Assembly: GCA_030704615.1 (NCBI GenBank)
Contig: CM060734.1
Coordinates: 24,242,001 to 24,306,000, forward strand
Direction: 5' to 3'
Origin: Takakia lepidozioides
Taxonomy: Eukaryota; Streptophyta; Takakiopsida; Takakiales; Takakiaceae
Length of the DNA stretch: 64,000 nucleotides
This document shows, piece by piece, positions 1 to 10,801 of this stretch (its first letter is position 1; every line of letters starts with the position of its first letter). Under the pieces are notes generated by a model. The model worked only from the letters and a program-made list of their open reading frames with translations. It did no database searches and was not told the origin of the DNA. The position numbers and the translations under genes are program-made.

Positions 1-202
1 ACTTGACAACAAGCTACATGTAACCTACATCTACAAATTCTTACTGGATGTGAAAACCCTACCGACTTACAGAGTCTCGAAGACTTGGAACCAGTGATTT
101 ACTTGCAGCACAACCTTGCTAAGAACGTAACTACTATTTGAGCCCCAGAATTATTGCCTACCTCAGAATCTTGTACTACTGTTCAAAGGAAGTAGAGCTC
201 AC

Positions 203-902
203 CAGATGCAAGACGTCAATGCTGACATCGCCAGCCTCTACGCCCTCAATAGTAACCAGGAGGACATTGCTTGCAACATCCCCAGAGTTTTTACTGGTAA
301 CAATTTCTTGCCTGTTAGAGTACTGCAAATAAACCGTCTTCCCTCGCACTTGAGCTGGTTCCGAGGATGACGCGTAGTAAGACACCATAGCGATTGCTTG
401 GTTCAAATCAGCCTGCCAGCGCCAAAACGGCATACAAGTAATCATTTCATGCATATTCTTTTCATAAGAGCTTGAAATATAGAACATAAACTCATTTAGG
501 CTGAACCTGAAAGGACAACAAGCCACCAGTCCCGGAAAACAGTGCACGGAAGGAAGGTCACAAACTGATAGAAACCCTAAACAACGAGAAGTCTCAAGAA
601 GGCCTGAAACCCTTGTAAAAAGAAGACCTCGACACTGCGACAGTGTCAGGCTACGGAAATCAACCACTACATCAAATACAGAACGTTTACGAAAAAGGAG
701 GAAAGAAGACACTTACAAACTCCACGAAGGCTTGGTTATGGTTGGCCCCAACATTGACCTTCGTGTTGACGACCTTCCCGAACGGCTTGCAGAGCTCTAT
801 CAGCTCCTCCTCACTACACTCCCATGGCAAGTTCCTGACATGGAGCACCTTCGAAGGAGGCTGCGTGTAGCGGAACTGAGGTTGTCCTGCCGTGGACGTC
901 AT
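203..902 (-). CDS. Polypyrimidine tract-binding protein homologue, first two coding exons
   Basis: This is the only clear host gene. Exon 1 (902-717) starts at ATG 902 and encodes the RRM1 start, with RNP2-like VLHVRNLPW and RNP1-like NQAFVEF; it ends at a GTAAGT donor (716). Exon 2 (412-203) follows a CAG acceptor, begins ADLNQAI, contains SYYASSSEPAQVRGKTVY and ends at HL before GTGAGC. Both introns are phase 0 and the joined frame is open. The order matches plant PTB1/2-type splicing regulators, nuclear-cytoplasmic proteins that bind CU-rich RNA and control alternative splicing. RRM2 onward lies beyond the left edge; no further exon is seen in 1-200. The long minus-strand ORF across 176-712 is mostly intron readthrough. 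Confidence is high for the family and moderate for exact splice sites. Confidence 0.93.
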
Positions 903-2119
903 CTTCTAAAAATCAACGCAAAAGACTCCTCTTCCCTCCTCGATCCACCCCCTCCGCTCCCTCCGTCTTCCGGTGATGCTTGCTTAGCCTACCCTTCGCA
1001 GCAAGGATGTATCAAAGCATCATCAGCATCTCCATAACTGCCATGGAAGCTGCAGCACCGCACGTTCTCTTCTTACAAAAGCAAAGACGGATGGGTTGCT
1101 CCAACCCTGGGTCAATTCACAGGTGCGAAACCGACAGCCGGCTGCAGCCCGTAGATCTGGTTGAGTAGATGGATGAACATCAATATGGACGAATGACGTT
1201 ATAACTGGACGGACGAAGCAGTTTCGAGCGATCCATGCATGCAAGCTTTGTATTCTTGAAGCTCATCAATCCTGTTTGGAGAGACGGAAGAGCATACAAT
1301 CAAGGTGCCGGAAGAAATATTCGAGCTGCAGGAAGAAGAAATAAACGAGGTGCAGGAAGAGGAAAATATCTGCAGGGTGACAAGAGGAAAGGAAGAACCT
1401 GCAAGTTGCAAGAAGAAATGGAGAGGAAGATGTGTATCTGCGGCGACGACAACAGTTGGATCAGCAGCACCATACTAGTATGGCGAGCAGCAGGAATGAC
1501 ATACGTAGAGTATGCGAACAACTGTGCAGTCTTGGTCAGGAAATGCCTCAAGGAGCCTTTCAGGATGGAGAGTGCTACCCGCAAGCAAGTGCACAACAAG
1601 GCCACGCAGCGGGTGGATGGAGTCCCGGGGAAGCCTGGTAATTACCTCCGTTCACTCCTAAGGAGACCTTCATCACTGAGAACCAAAATGTTGCATGCAT
1701 ATCAAGCTATAGAAATTCTCATTCATGAATTCCTACTTCTTGTGGCCTGGTTGTTGTTGTTGCATCCTTTTGGATCATACAAACCAAGATCTTTGAAATC
1801 GTAAAGAGAAAAACAACTACAGTTGGAAGTTTGTGTGTTGCTGTCAGGGAAAACATTTGCAAAGCACTAAAAATTTGGTAACGCACAAATGCGGCCAAAT
1901 CTCGATCTAATGGCAGCGTAAACGTTGCTTGAATAAAATCCTTTGTATTTTCGGTTGGCTTATACACATGAACTCTGACGGCCCCCCGGAGCACGTGAAT
2001 GATGCGACGGAACGTAACCGCAATTTGCGGAATGGCGTTACGTCCCGTAATGTCACTCCTGCCACCATTCCCCCATTTTCGCACGTCTTTCCAGCATCTT
2101 TCCGAGATCAGACAATATG
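903..2119. other. Intergenic region / PTB 5' leader
   Basis: The part next to 902 should hold the PTB promoter and 5' UTR, including a CT-rich stretch on the plus strand near 926-970. I see no conserved coding segment, RNA gene or recognisable repeat. ORFs here lack protein-family features. Confidence 0.5.
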
Positions 2120-2844
2120 TGTCGCGGCCTTTTGCCTTGAGGGCGGGGGGTCGGGACACAAGAAGGGCTGCCCCTGTGGTGGGGGCAGCGGCAGCAAATC
2201 GGAAAGGGGGCTGAAGCACCCTTGAGTGCCGAAGGCACTCAAAGAGGCGGTGGCGCTCACTAGGTGGAGCCCCGCAAACCGGGTGGCGGTGGTGGGGGCT
2301 CCACGAGGGGTGGTGGTAGCTTAGAGAGTCGTAGTGGGGGTGGCATAGGACTCACCATGAGGCTGAGGCCTTGTGGTGGGAGTCGTGGGGAGTCTTGGGA
2401 CTCACCACAGTCCATTGGGGCCGTGGTTGGTGGGTCAAGACTCTCCGCGGCTCACCACTGGGACGATCGAGGGTCTAAGTGGTGGTGCATCAGATTTGGA
2501 CTGTGCTACTTGTGGAACCCCCGCGGACACCTATAGAAGTATATATAGGGAGTAGTAACCCCGAGAACTGTGCAAGCCTGTTGGTGACCAAAAACTAGTG
2601 AGTAAGCGTACGAGCCGGAAAGCGACCAAGGTGTGGGGAGCTGTTCCGGACTGCCATCTACCAAAGGTAATTTCCACTGAGCCCGACAAGTCGAGGGTCG
2701 AGTGGGAGTGTGAGGGGACCGTTATGCCCCGGTGAGCACCCGTAGCTCCGAGTTGGTCTGGCGGCCAGTTTGGGAGTTAAGCGCGCGTATCAAAGCGAGC
2801 AACTATGACTTGAAGGGGAACTTACCAAAGTGAGGTGCGCGACA
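2120..2844 (+). repeat. 5' LTR of Ty3/gypsy family G1
   Basis: The LTR begins TGTCGCGG and ends GCGCGACA, giving a 7-bp terminal inverted repeat (TGTCGCG/CGCGACA). A tRNA primer-binding site follows within 3 nt. A second, inverted copy of the same LTR stands alone at 48743-49469, which confirms both boundaries. The LTR is GC-rich and contains G-rich stretches and the phrase GAGTGCC...GGCACTC around 2224-2240. Confidence 0.9.
2539..2548 (+). promoter_or_regulatory. TATA box of the G1 LTR
   Basis: GTATATATAG lies about 300 bp before the LTR end. The equivalent TATA motif is kept in the inverted solo LTR (49041-49050), so this is the likely core promoter of the family. Confidence 0.6.
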
Positions 2845-2846
2845 CT

Positions 2847-2858
2847 TGGTATCAGAGC
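2847..2858 (+). other. Primer-binding site, tRNA-iMet type
   Basis: TGGTATCAGAGC immediately downstream of the LTR is the standard plant retrotransposon primer-binding site complementary to the 3' end of initiator tRNA-Met. Confidence 0.9.
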
Positions 2859-2899
2859 TTAGAGTTCAGTACGCGATCGTCCTTGAGATCGGCCTCACC

Positions 2900-3666
2900 A
2901 TGGGGTCGGGCAAGACAAAGCGAAAGCGGAACGGCCCGAAAGACGATGATCCTGGTGAGCCCGGTGGGGGCGACGTGTCACCGAAGCGGCAAATGGAAGA
3001 GACGATCTATGCTTCTAAATGCGAGGCCGCTAAAGAACGGGAGGAATTTGGGGAGTCGGAGCCTGAGGACTTCCCAAAGGCTCCGCCAGACCAACAGATG
3101 CCTCCTATGCCAGCAGCCTTTTGGGAAGGGTTGTTTGTGCAGTTTGGCGGGACGTTGAAAGATGTGATGATGGCGGCTAATGCCACTTCCACTAAGGCGA
3201 AGTTGAAGGTGAAGCCTAAGGAACCCAGCACCTTTGAGGGCGTCCGAAATCGGAAGGCACTCAACACCTGGCTCTAGGAGCTGGAGCAGTACTTCCGGGC
3301 GGCCAAGTTGAGTGATGAGGATCTAGTGGAAGTGGCTCCCACCTATTTGAGGGGCTATGCTCAACAATGGTGGCAGAAGCGCCAAACCCAGAAACCTTGA
3401 GCTGGAGTGGGTTCAAGGAATTTATGAAAAGACAGTTTGTGCCACTCAACGCGTCTTGTCTCGCTCGGGACAAGATGAGGAACTTGAAGCAAACGGATGA
3501 CATTCGGGGATATGTTCAAGCTTTCAATGTGCTGTTGCTCAAAGTTGCGGATATGGCGGAACCAGAAATGGTCTTCAACTTTGTGGCGGGACTGGCCCTA
3601 TGGACAAGGCGGAAGTTGGAAGAGAGGCCACCAAAGACTTTGAACGAGGCAATTGAAAGGGCTTAA
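2900..3666 (+). pseudogene. G1 gag (capsid), broken
   Basis: The reading frame starts at ATG 2900 (MGSGKTKRK), about 40 nt after the PBS. A basic then acidic N-terminus leads into a gypsy-type capsid: STFEGVRNRKALNTWL, ELEQYF, APTYLRGYAQQWW, then FKEFMKRQFVP and LKQTDDIRGYVQAF after a frame change. A TAG at 3275-3277 interrupts WL-ELEQ, probably from CAG, and a frameshift lies near 3370-3400. The zinc knuckle and protease expected downstream are missing; the sequence leaves gag at about 3666. This is Gag of an LTR retrotransposon, inactive in this copy. Confidence 0.88.
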
Positions 3667-4270
3667 TGTTTCTCGGATGTCCTCAATGTGCTGTTATTTG
3701 TTCTGAATGTGGACATCACCACCTGTGCACTCGTAATTTTACCGCCCATTACCAAGTTGTTGCACCACACATGAAACAAAAGTATTACAGATTCATAAGC
3801 AGTATGGTTGAAAGGTCTGAGAAGTAGATAACGGGAGGCAAGCTGAATGTCGTACAGGGGACACTCAGTTTTTGACAGGAGAGGCCAGTTAGGTACCTAA
3901 ACTTGAGGCAAAACCCAAAAGGATAATGTATGCAAGCTGAAATGTGGATAGTCTCTGTATTGCTACTGCTTCACCCCCAAACCATCATGGCCACAAGTAC
4001 CAACGCTGAAAACTGAAGCAAAAACGTCATGCATGAGACGACAAAGAGATGGAAAGTGCAAGAAGCTACAGTGCATGAATCTACATTGCAGTGTATGTCA
4101 ATGACACTGTGTATATCCTCGCTCACCTCGATCCATGATCACCATGACATTGTCGATCATTTTTTCAGATCATAATTTAGAATAGCACATTTGATGTACA
4201 TTAGTATATATTTTATGAAGTTTAGTATGAAATCATATTAAGAAATCATAAATAAAATAGAATTCTAGCA
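3667..4270. other. Non-retroviral segment inside G1, no recognisable gene
   Basis: AT-rich DNA that separates gag from the captured F-box/kelch piece. I find no conserved ORF. It may be promoter and intergenic DNA brought in together with the captured gene fragment. Confidence 0.4.
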
Positions 4271-4756
4271 ATGGCAGAGACGGAGGACCAGTCGAAGGAC
4301 AACTCCTTGATTTCGGGATTGACAGACCATGTGACACTAGAATGCGTTGCACGGGTGCCTCGCTCTTATTATTTACCGTTGACAGGTGGTTGTAAGAAAT
4401 GGCAGAATGCGCTAGCGGTGGTTGATGACGAAGGCCGCAACGACGTCTTTGAGATTCGCAAAATGGGTAGAGATCAAGGAGGAATGGGTTTACATGCTGG
4501 CTGGGCCTGCACACACTGTACTGCCTCTCATAAGTGCACGGAAGTGGTGGGCGTTTGATTCCGTTAGTACGCGTTGGCGATGGCTGCCAGACTGCCCTGT
4601 GGATTATACCTTGGAAGTTTCCAACAAGGAGTCGACAGTTACAGGAACTCAGCTTTTGGTTTGCGGACAGTACCCTAGAGGCTACATGGTATGGAGGTAT
4701 GATTTAGTCTCAACGAATAGTCTTCAACGCCAAGAATGATTCAGGATCGATGTCTT
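4271..4756 (+). pseudogene. Captured F-box/kelch-repeat gene fragment
   Basis: ATG 4271 opens a frame with an F-box-like segment (LISGLTDHVTLECVARVPRS, then CKKWQNAL). After a frame change it continues as IKEEWVYML and a kelch-like stretch: KWWAFDSVSTRWRWLP, TGTQLLVCGQ and VWRYDLVSTNS, then MIQDRCLF in another frame. This order matches plant F-box/kelch proteins, the substrate adaptors of SCF ubiquitin ligases. CTTT is followed by GTAAGT near 4756, which looks like a retained splice donor, so the piece was probably taken as genomic DNA rather than from a spliced message. At least two frameshifts make it non-functional. It lies between gag and pol of a retrotransposon. Confidence 0.75.
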
Positions 4757-4971
4757 TGTAAGTTAGCAAATGCAGGAAAATATGCTTAACTTGCTGGAGG
4801 ATCTCACCAGCAGACGACTCTTAGAACAACGCTACAACTCGCTACTTCAAGCATGGGAACCTCTCCCCGATCTCAACACAGGTGTCAGAAATGCCCAACC
4901 GAGTGAGAGGGCGAATAAACCTGCTGACAGCAAAGGAGTGAGCCATAGAGGAACCACACGAACCCCAGTTT

Positions 4972-5459
4972 TTGCTCTATGTGAGACAAGTGGAAGGAGA
5001 AGTCGATAGGGAGCCGAGCCCAGATTGGATCAAGGGGATTCTGGAGAAATATCAGGATGTGATGCCGGAGGATTTACCAAGCGGCTTGCCACCGCGAAGA
5101 GGAGTTGACCACAAAATAGAGATGGTATCGGGATCGGAGCCGCCTGCCAATGCACCCTACCGGTTGAGCCACAGAGAGTTGGTCGAGCTGAAGGCCCAAC
5201 TCAAGGATCTAATGGCAAATGGGTACATCCGGCCGAGTAAATCACCTTACAAAGCCCCGCTACTATTCGCAGGTAAGAAGGATGAGACTCTGCGGATGTG
5301 TGTCGATTACAGGGCTCTGAATAAGGTGACTATCAAAAACCGGTACCATTTGCCAAGGATCGACGACCTCTTCGATCGGTTGGCAGGAGCAAAGTATTTC
5401 AGCCGGATCGATTTACACTCGGGTTACCACCAGATCTGGATAGCGGAAGGAGATGAGGA
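4972..5459 (+). pseudogene. G1 pol: reverse transcriptase N-terminal part
   Basis: The frame carries the linker [20 protein letters not shown] and the RT fingers/palm: [31 protein letters not shown], and the first catalytic-aspartate block [13 protein letters not shown]. It stops at GDE, where the nested 13-kb element is inserted at 5460. The same RT resumes at 18641 with [16 protein letters not shown]. The protease domain expected upstream is absent. Typical Ty3/gypsy RT; this copy is dead because it is split. Confidence 0.93.
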
Positions 5460-6165
5460 TGTCGTGCGCATACATATCGCTACACAACTACATCGCTGTC
5501 CAAAACCACACAACACATGTGCACACCACACACTAGTATACCACTAGTCTACCACTAGTCCAGCACTAGTCCAACCACTAGGCTACAACTAGTCAGTCAC
5601 TAGGCTGCCACTACGCTGCCCACTATGGCAGTCACTAGTCCACACAATGATAAAGAAGAAGAATACAAGCACGAGCTCATGCGAGCTCACAAAGCTGAAG
5701 CATAAACTCATGCATATATAACCTCATCACTCAAATACAAGTCAAGCCAAGTGCACCCCACGCCATGGGGAATCCACACTACGGCGCCATAGCTAGGCAC
5801 GGTGAGGCTCAACTCGAGAAAGATGAGCCTCCCGCGCTTGCCGTGAAGATAACCACTCCAGGGCCTAAATCTGCCTTGACCCCTGGATTGACACTTGGGC
5901 CAATCCCAAATGTCAATATGTAAAAGATAGCTATTTCCTAGCTAGTTTCACACTAGTGGTAAAATAACTTGACAGCTGTCGTGCGCATACATATCGCTAC
6001 ACAACTACATCGCTGTCCAAAACCACACAACACATGTGCACACCACACACTAGTATACCACTAGTCTACCACTAGTCCAACCACTAGTCCAACCACTAGG
6101 CTACAACTAGTCAGTCACTAGGCTGCCACTACGCTGCCCACTATGGCAGTCACTAGTCCACACAA
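5460..6165 (-). repeat. 3' terminal repeats of the methyltransferase element
   Basis: Plus-strand order is segment a (5460-5647), segment b (5648-5974), GC, then a second copy of a (5977-6165). The two a copies differ by about one substitution and one indel. Segment b returns alone at 18314-18640. The end at the TSD reads TGTC and the other end of b reads GACA. Segment a is built around the short word CACTAG/CTAGTC. The layout is not a simple LTR. Confidence 0.85.
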
Positions 6166-6180
6166 TCGCCCCCCTAGCTG
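6166..6180 (-). other. Polypurine tract of the methyltransferase element
   Basis: On the minus strand the sequence AGCTAGGGGGGCGA lies directly before the terminal repeat, where plus-strand priming of an LTR element is expected. Confidence 0.6.
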
Positions 6181-6427
6181 GTGCTTAGGTCCCTCTAAGT
6201 CCAGGTAGCCACAAGATGTGATAGTGACCATAGCCTCACTAAGTCCTCCACCACTATCCCTACTACACTCAAACTCGATAGATCAAGAGGCCGGGTGCAA
6301 GAGTTGCCCCATCGTTAGTCGCCATCTTGCAACCTGTGAACTTGAGCTTGGGATCTCATGTATTGACTCCTATGAGCTTGGCCTCCCATGTCTTGTTAGC
6401 TGCCTCCAGTCATGTCCACTGCCACTA

Positions 6428-6568
6428 TCCCAAGCAGTGTGGACACAACCAATCTCCGTCAGGAACCTTCTCAAGAGGTGGTGTCAAGCATCCCATATGC
6501 CAACCCCTTGAGCACCAATCACACACCAGCATGGTGGCTGCCCCTTTGGCAGACCCACAAAGCATGCA
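6428..6568 (-). CDS. PHD finger at the C-terminus of the pol polyprotein
   Basis: A complete C4HC3 zinc finger is visible: CMLC, then VCDWC, WHMGC, and W-x-CPHC just before the stop. The PHD pattern is unambiguous, including the Trp two residues before the last CxxC. PHD fingers usually read the H3 N-terminal tail (K4 state). Its place after the integrase C-terminal domain is where chromoviruses carry a chromodomain, so a role in steering integration by reading chromatin is plausible. It is in a different frame from the preceding integrase piece, and a short linker separates them. Confidence 0.85.
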
Positions 6569-6570
6569 CC

Positions 6571-7880
6571 TCAAACCTGCAGGTACCACTGCCAAGTTTG
6601 GGTCAACTTGCCATCGACATTGGGAAGGTGACATGGCGCACAATTACGCACATGGTCTTTCCAAGTCATGCCATCCCGACCCTCTAAGATCAGGACCCCT
6701 GAGGGCAACACCTCTCGAACCCTCAGAATAACACGCCCTGCAGTAACATCCAGAGTCGTAGGAGCAGTCTGCTGCAAATAAACATAGTCACCAGGGCTAA
6801 ACCTCCGAACCCCAGGACGATATCCTCACCACGTATAGTGGCATACCTCAACGTATCACGGTGCTGTGCAATGGCAAGGTTCTCAAAAGCCATGGGCATG
6901 ACTTTCTTGAACAACTCTGCACGCTGATCACATGCACGTATCCACACGTCCGGATCGTCAAGGTTAAGGACTTGAGCAGTGTCCCTACGAATGGCTGCAG
7001 GCAAATCCGGCTCTCGGCCAAAGAGAAGGAAATATGGTGAGAAGGAGGCAAGTGATGCTTGTTTGCTGAACCTGTAGCCCATGGCTAACCAAGGAACCTG
7101 AAGATCCCAATCTCCTAGGTGTCCCTTCTGCAAGCCATATTGCGCAAACCCCTCTTCACCGTCTGAACAACTCTCTCTGCTAAGCCATCGGCCTCAGGAT
7201 GATCCCGAGAAGTGGTGCGGTGGTCTATCAAGGCTTTATCACACAAAGCCTGAAACTCCCCCAAGAACTCTCTCCCTTGGTCCGTGAGTACCTCAGCTGG
7301 AGCACCAAATCGGCTAAGCACACGATCCAAGATGCATACGCAGCCCCCTCACTAGCCTTGTCAGGCAATGGAACCAACTCAATCCACTTGGAGAAGTGCT
7401 CCACCATCACCAACACATATCTGTGGTGGCGCATAGTCAGTGGCAACGGTCCTGCGAAGTCAAGACTCCATCTGTAGCCCAATCCCATGATAGGTAAAGG
7501 ATGCAACTGTGGTGTAGGGGCGTTAAACGAAGCACGCACCCTGTCACACACCATGCACCTAGCCACAAACTGTTGCACCTCTGTATGCATACCACGCCAC
7601 CAATACTGCCCCTGCAGTAAACTGTGAGTGCGTCGCACTCCAAAATGCCCCAACTCCTCATGGGCATGCCGCACTAACCGTGCACGCTATGTGGGGTGAG
7701 GCACAATCCTCACCCGACCACCCTCCCACACTCGAAGTAGGTGTATCCCCTCCCACTTGAACCTCTTGGCTCGTTGTAGGATCCGATCCCTCTCCCTGGC
7801 AGTCACAATGGCTGCCGTGTCTCCCGTGCGGAGGTAGTCCAACACAGCCGAATCCTCATGTATATCTCTAGGCACCACCT
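6571..7880 (-). pseudogene. Integrase of the methyltransferase element
   Basis: The HHCC zinc-binding part is seen as HEELGHFGVRRTH ... CMVCDRV (about 7670-7520). The catalytic core follows: first Asp in SLDFAGPLP, second in LTDQGREF, and the Glu in HPEADGLAERVV. LFGREPDLP and a C-terminal SH3-like segment (GRVILRVREVLPSG ... HVRNCAPCHLPNVDG, 6740-6600) complete the domain. At least four frames are used, so this copy cannot make one integrase. All catalytic D, D, E positions are still present. Confidence 0.9.
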
Positions 7881-8470
7881 AGCTCATCACTAGCCTCAGG
7901 GTCCTCAGACACTCCGTCTACAGTCATCCCTGTTGTAGGTCCAATCGGACCTCCCGATGCCAAGATACACAAAAATGCAGATGCGTGCCATCCCGGCACC
8001 ATCTCCTCGTCCGTCTCACCATGCCACCGAGCTCCAGTGTCATCCTGCTGGCTTATGCATGGATTGCGACTCAATCCATCCGCATCCCGATTGACCAAAC
8101 CCGGTCGATGCACAACCTGAAAGTCATACTCCTGGAGTATAAGTGCCCACCGTGCAAGCTTCCCCGTAAGCTTGTCTGACTCCATCAACCACTTGAGTGG
8201 CTGGTGATCCGTGACAAGGGTGAAAAGATTGCCGTATAGATAGCACCTGAAGTGTGCCACGGCCCACACTGCAGCTAAGCACTCTCCCTCATATGAGCTG
8301 TACTTAGCCTCTGCAGCGTTGTTCGAGCGGCTAGCGTAAGCCACTACGAACTCTCTTCCCTCATCATCCACCTGTGTGAGCACCGCTCCAAGCCCCAGCA
8401 TGCTCCAATCCGTATGCAGCTGAAAGGGACGCCCCCTGATAGGTCGTCTCAAGATAGGCGCCGAGGTCAA
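7868..8470 (-). pseudogene. RNase H of the methyltransferase element
   Basis: RNase H fold with the four acidic positions visible: D in LHTDWS, E in YEGECLAAVWAV, D in LVTDHQPLKWL and D in VNRDADGLSR. It degrades the RNA strand during reverse transcription. It is in a different frame from the RT before it; the link segment (RAFQELKARL) sits in a third frame near 8480-8500. Downstream sequence leads to the integrase zinc finger. Confidence 0.92.
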
Positions 8471-9440
8471 CCTCGCCTTGAGCTCTTGAAAAGCTCGTTC
8501 CTGCTCATCTTCCCACTGCCATCCTGGTCCACCTTGGTCAGCTTGGTTAGAGCCTTTGCAATGGTACTAAATCCCTTGACAAACCGTCTATAATAGTTTG
8601 CCAACCCCATGAAAGCTCGAACTCGGCTCACATCCGTGGGGCGTGGAATTTGTGCAATGGCCTCTACCTTAGTCTGCTGTACCCCCAATCCTCCAGGATA
8701 TATCATGTGACCCAGATACTCAATCTGGTTGTGGAAAAACTTGCACTTCCCCGGATGCAACTTCAATCCGTGCGCTCTCAAGCGCTCCAATACCACCTGA
8801 AGGTGTCTCTCATGCTCCTCCATCGTAACACTAAAGATGATGATGTCATCTATGTAGCACCGAGCAAAGTCCACCCCTGCTAGAATCCTATCCATGACTC
8901 TCTGAAACTCTGCAGGAGCATTCTTAAGCCCAAATGGTAAGAACCGCCACTGATATAGGCAATCCTTGCCGTGCTCATTGATCCCCCAGAATGTCGTCTT
9001 CTGCTTGTCCGCCTCCTTGATTGGCAACTGGTGATATCCGGATCGTAAATCCAAAGTGCTAAAGGCCTTAGCATGCCCGATGGCATCAAAGATCTCCTCT
9101 GGTGTTGGCATGGCATACTTATCGGACTTGGTCTGACGATTTACAGGCCGGTAATCACCACACATACGTCTCTCCGTCCAATTGCCATAGACATCCTTCT
9201 TGGCTGGCATCACTGTGGCTGAAGCATACTCTCCACCAGAGAGCTCCACCAAACCTGCCTCCCAGAGATCTTGAGTCCTCATCTGAATCAAAGACCTCTC
9301 CATGTCACTGTATCTATAGGGTCTCCGAAAGATTGGCGTGTCAGTGGCCAACTCAATACGGATCTCTTGACCCTTCAGTGCTCCCAAGTCCTTCAAACTG
9401 AAGGCAAAGCAATTCCTGTAAGCCCTCAGGAACCGCCGTA
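8467..9440 (-). CDS. Reverse transcriptase of the methyltransferase element
   Basis: All RT blocks are in one frame: GLVELSGGEYASA, MCGDYRPVNRQT, FSTLDLRSGYHQLPI (catalytic Asp), WRFLPFGLKNAPAEFQRVMD, the active site CYIDDIIIFS, LHPGKCKFF, and the thumb/connection segment FMGLANYYRRFVKGFS. Ty3/gypsy type. The upstream linker (RRFLRAYRNCFAFSLKDLGALKG) extends to about 9540. Confidence 0.95.
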
Positions 9441-9839
9441 TACGTCGTCTCTCTCCTCCGGTGACAATGGGTCCAATGTCAGGCTCCCAATTGTCCTCCG
9501 TAACTACAACCTTAAGTCAGTGGGCTTAGAGGTAGAGGACGCGTCCCGTGGTTGCTATGCTGCAACCTCTTGAGCAGTACTCCCTACCTGCTCAGTCAAT
9601 GACAAGGCATCATCCTGCCCCATCATCTCATCCTTAAGGACCTCCTCAACTCGAGAAGAATCCCCAACCTCATCCATCACAGCCGCCTTGGCTGCCAACT
9701 CCCTCTGAACCTCGAGCACCTCCCACGTGTGCCATGGATGCATGCACCCCGTGGTCCTCATATGCTCGCCCCCACTCACTGCCTATACCGTCTCGGTAGG
9801 CAGAGAGACCATTGAGGGAAGTGTATTCCGCACTCTGCG

Positions 9840-10801
9840 TTGCTCAGCTAGAGCCAAGCTGATAATCCAGGTCAAGCAATTGAGATCCATTGCTTGCCCC
9901 AACACTTGACGACGTGATGCCTCAGAAAGAGACGACACCGCCGTGGTACCAGTGGTAAAACCCATTGCCCGCTCACGCTCGTCAGCATTAGGCTCCACTA
10001 ACTGCTGCAACTGAGCATCCCACAGGAGGCCAGGTCCACTATCCCGGAAAGCATGCGATCCTGGGAAGCTGAGCAGTGTAGGTAATGCTGCTCGTGGTTG
10101 ACCCACCTTGTTGACCACTGCCAAAGGCGAACGGTCATCGTGTCTCACACGTTGAGACTGCCTCCCTGTGTCCAGAATGTTATCCACTGTGAGATGTGCT
10201 GGCCGCTGCACCCCATCAAATGCACGCTTGAGCATGCGGGTGGCATCATGTTAGTCCACCATAGCCGTGGACGATGAGCCCGTGACCCCACTGTAGCTGC
10301 ATCTAGCAACACTGCTGACCCAAGCCACGACCGGACTTGATGCACACTGGCCATCACCCTGGCCCGAGAATCGCCCATCAGTGGCACATTCTCCAAGATG
10401 TATGCTGGAGATACAGCTTGATGAAGCTGCAAGTGGCGCAAAACCCGCACCATCTCCCAAAACAGACCCGACCTCGAGTCTCGCAATCCATTGCCATGCC
10501 CGGCTGATGAATGCCCTTGGCAGGGCCAACCTGCCACTACCAGATCAATGGAGCCAACCCGCTCCAAATCCTGCGCCCCCAGCAACGAAATGTCTGCTGG
10601 CAAGGCCTGCTGATATCCACGAATTGCAGACACCGACAACAACTCAGGGTACCGCTGCACCAACTGAGCAACATGGCGAAGTGAAACGCATCGTGCAGTC
10701 TCATCCCTCTCCACATACAGGTAACGCCAAACTCGTACACCTGCCTGTAACACAGCAGCCAATCCGGTGCTGATCCCGCCAAACAAGTCCAGAAGACAAA
10801 T
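9840..10801 (-). CDS. Cytosine-5 DNA methyltransferase domain (DNMT3/DRM-like) inside a retrotransposon polyprotein
   Basis: In order on the minus strand: motif I LLDLFGGISTGLAAVLQAG, with a following YVERD; motif IV VAGWPCQGHSSAG with the catalytic Cys; SGLFWEMVRVL; motif VI YILENVP; motif VIII-like SRAHRPRLWW; then after a frame change near 10225-10245 motif IX-like ERERAMGFTTG and motif X GQAMDLNC. Spacing and the AHRPR-type motif VIII resemble DNMT3/DRM enzymes more than DNMT1. All catalytic positions are present, but the frameshift between motifs VIII and IX would inactivate this copy. It follows the protease in the same frame (residues about 504-690 of the frame running from 12310), so it is part of the polyprotein and not a separate insertion. 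Confidence 0.92.

Noticed and set aside
176-712. One 178-codon minus-strand protein
   Set aside because: Only 412-203 matches PTB; the rest is intron with splice sites in the right places.
2847-2858. Possible tRNA gene signal
   Set aside because: Only a 12-nt primer-binding site after an LTR; no cloverleaf or A/B boxes.
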